Below are positions 6,481-8,598 of a DNA stretch of 8,598 nucleotides, piece by piece. The stretch spans positions 1 through 8,598 of the forward strand of contig CAZEJK010000219.1 of NCBI GenBank assembly GCA_964512045.1, written 5' to 3'. The DNA comes from CAZEJK01 sp964512045 (GTDB taxonomy: Bacteria; Acidobacteriota; Thermoanaerobaculia; Thermoanaerobaculales; Sulfomarinibacteraceae). Each line of letters opens with the position of its first letter. Position 1 is the first letter of the stretch. The notes beneath the pieces were generated by a model that saw only the letters and a program-made list of their open reading frames with translations, ran no database searches and had not been told where the DNA came from. A program made the translations under genes and the position numbers.

Positions 6481-6894
6481 TCAGACGTCGAACACGACGG
6501 TCGCCTCCACTCCGCTCGGTGTATCGCGAACCTCGAGCTGGTGGTAGGTGACGGCCTTGATCTCCTTGGTCTGGTCCAGGACGGGCGCTCCCACAAGCTC
6601 GGCAGTCAGCGAACCACCTCGCACGTCGATTGTCAGAGGCTCGAAAGCGATGTGCTCGGTCTCCAGCAGATAGAGCAGCTCACCGAGCAGCTCGACGATC
6701 GCCGCCTCGCGATCCGGAGGCTCCAGCTCGAGCCGTCGTTGCTGGCGAGGAGCCGTCCGATCGGTCTCGATCCCGAGCAGGTCGTACATCCCTCGAGCCG
6801 CCTCCTCGAGGAGGGTGCCAAGATCCGGGGCCCACACTTCGAGTGCCCAGTCCGCGGTATGCTCGAGCTCCCGGTGGCCCCGCGTCGATTCCAT
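6481..6894 (-). CDS. Archease, activator of RtcB RNA ligase
   Basis: A 137-aa cytoplasmic protein, close to the usual archease length of about 140 aa. Archease speeds guanylylation of RtcB and allows multiple turnovers. Visible family marks are HTAD (12-15), the metal-binding Asp region near the N-terminus, LLYLLETE (73-80), the C-terminal signature IKAVTYH (112-118), and a final VVFDV with an Asp two residues from the end. I chose the ATG at 6894 because the family begins just before HTADW; the in-frame start at 6990 would add 32 residues running through the rtcB promoter and start. There is no Shine-Dalgarno sequence before 6894, but a -10-like TACCCT ends 6 nt upstream, so the mRNA may be leaderless. 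It is divergent from rtcB, its functional partner. Confidence 0.92.
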   Translation of the reverse strand: MESTRGHRELEHTADWALEVWAPDLGTLLEEAARGMYDLLGIETDRTAPRQQRRLELEPPDREAAIVELLGELLYLLETEHIAFEPLTIDVRGGSLTAELVGAPVLDQTKEIKAVTYHQLEVRDTPSGVEATVVFDV

Positions 6895-6958
6895 GCACTC
6901 AGGGTAACGTACCTCGAATGGACCCGGTGGCCGTACTGTTACATGTGACGGAGGCACC
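6895..6958. promoter_or_regulatory. Divergent archease/rtcB promoter region with inverted repeat
   Basis: These 64 bp must carry both promoters. On the minus strand TACCCT (6906-6901) fits a -10 for archease. On the plus strand TACTGT (6934-6939) may be the -10 for rtcB. Neither has a clear -35. GTAACGTAC (6904-6912) and GTACTGTTAC (6933-6942) form an inverted repeat with one extra base in the right arm, 20 nt apart, and the arms overlap both -10 candidates. A shared operator is therefore possible. GGAGG (6950-6954) is the rtcB ribosome binding site. Confidence 0.5.
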
Positions 6959-8410
<1,452 letters not shown>

Positions 8411-8441
8411 TGCAGCCGTACGCCGCGGCCTCCCCCGGCAT

Positions 8442-8529
8442 CGGCCCTGGTCCCGGACCCCGTCCCGGCAGCCGGCTACCGGCTGCCGGGGCCGCGACCG
8501 CTGACCGGGGCCGTTCACCGGGTCCGGGA
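8442..8529. repeat. Nested and crossing inverted repeats around the rtcB 3' hairpin
   Basis: Two further pairings enclose the hairpin. CGGCCCTGGTC (8442-8452) pairs with GACCGGGGCCG (8503-8513), 11 bp with one wobble. TCCCGGACCC (8451-8460) pairs with GGGTCCGGGA (8520-8529), 10 bp perfect. The two cross each other and share two bases, so they are either alternatives or a pseudoknot. Confidence 0.5.
8464..8490 (+). terminator. Strong GC hairpin, likely rtcB terminator
   Basis: The left arm CCCGGCAGCCGG, loop CTA and right arm CCGGCTGCCGGG give 12 uninterrupted pairs; a G-T wobble and a G-C pair extend the base. It begins 53 nt after the rtcB stop. No T tract follows, so this would be the U-less type of hairpin terminator proposed in some high-GC bacteria, or an mRNA 3'-end stabiliser. 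Confidence 0.6.
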
Positions 8530-8598
8530 GGGCATGGTTCTCTGACGGGATCTCTCCGCTCGCCACGTTCTCCGGTGAGACCGATGACGCAGTCCGCA

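Larger units (their letters stand above)
8411..8598. other. Structured GC-rich region downstream of rtcB
   Basis: These 188 bp to the right edge hold the hairpin at 8464-8490 and two longer-range inverted repeats around it. No RNA gene was recognised; there is no tRNA-like T-arm. An ATG at 8584 preceded by GGTGAG (8574-8579) could start another plus-strand gene, but only five codons are visible, so it is not called. A minus-strand frame (8231-8566) overlaps the end of rtcB and looks antisense. Confidence 0.45.

Noticed and set aside
6928..6943. A sigma-54-like site upstream of rtcB (TGGC and TTACA at suitable spacing), suggestive of RtcR control as in E. coli
   Set aside because: The essential -12 GC is AC, three of the seven -24 bases are wrong, and transcription would begin at the end of the GGAGG site, leaving too short a leader for it to work.
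8536..8581. tRNA-like or riboswitch-like element near the right edge
   Set aside because: GGTTC at 8536 is not followed by a T-loop consensus, and no acceptor stem, anticodon arm or known riboswitch core can be drawn.

Overview
The window is 8.6 kb of GC-rich bacterial chromosome with ordinary gene density. It holds six protein-coding genes, one of them cut by the left edge. All six are recognisable. No RNA gene, CRISPR array, transposase or prophage gene was seen. Third codon positions are strongly G/C, most starts carry a GGAGG-type ribosome binding site, and at least one gene looks leaderless. The bacterial MEP-pathway gene ispG rules out a typical archaeon. The phylum cannot be fixed from this window. 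The IspG has the long form (411 aa) that I associate with Thermus and alphaproteobacteria. The RCK channel and the RtcB/archease pair would also fit a deep actinobacterial or other high-GC lineage.

Layout, left to right. (1) 1-1218, minus: N-terminal two-thirds or so of a secreted subtilisin-like (S8) protease. (2) 1507-2724, minus: a two-domain alpha/beta hydrolase-OsmC protein. (3) 2953-4188, minus: ispG of the MEP isoprenoid pathway. These three share a strand but are 228-288 bp apart, so a tight operon is unlikely. (4) 4478-6391, plus: a membrane channel of the CASTOR/POLLUX type with two RCK-like domains, divergent from ispG. (5) 6481-6894, minus: archease, convergent with the channel gene. 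(6) 6959-8410, plus: RtcB RNA ligase, divergent from archease across 64 bp. Archease is the activating partner of RtcB, so genes 5 and 6 are one functional unit for RNA ligation and repair. The other neighbours show no obvious functional link.

The most unusual feature is non-coding. Three short arrays, each of exactly four 7-bp units (consensus near GTTCTGA), lie in or at the edge of the two spacers flanking the hydrolase gene. Two of them run directly into the same ATGCC-CCCGCCC flank. The third forms the last codons and stop of ispG. They resemble the heptanucleotide STRR repeats known from cyanobacteria, but with a different unit. Other non-coding points are a near-perfect inverted repeat in the archease/rtcB promoter region, a putative -10 box placed to give a leaderless archease mRNA, and a strong 12-bp GC hairpin with competing pairings downstream of rtcB. 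I found no clear new multi-gene system.
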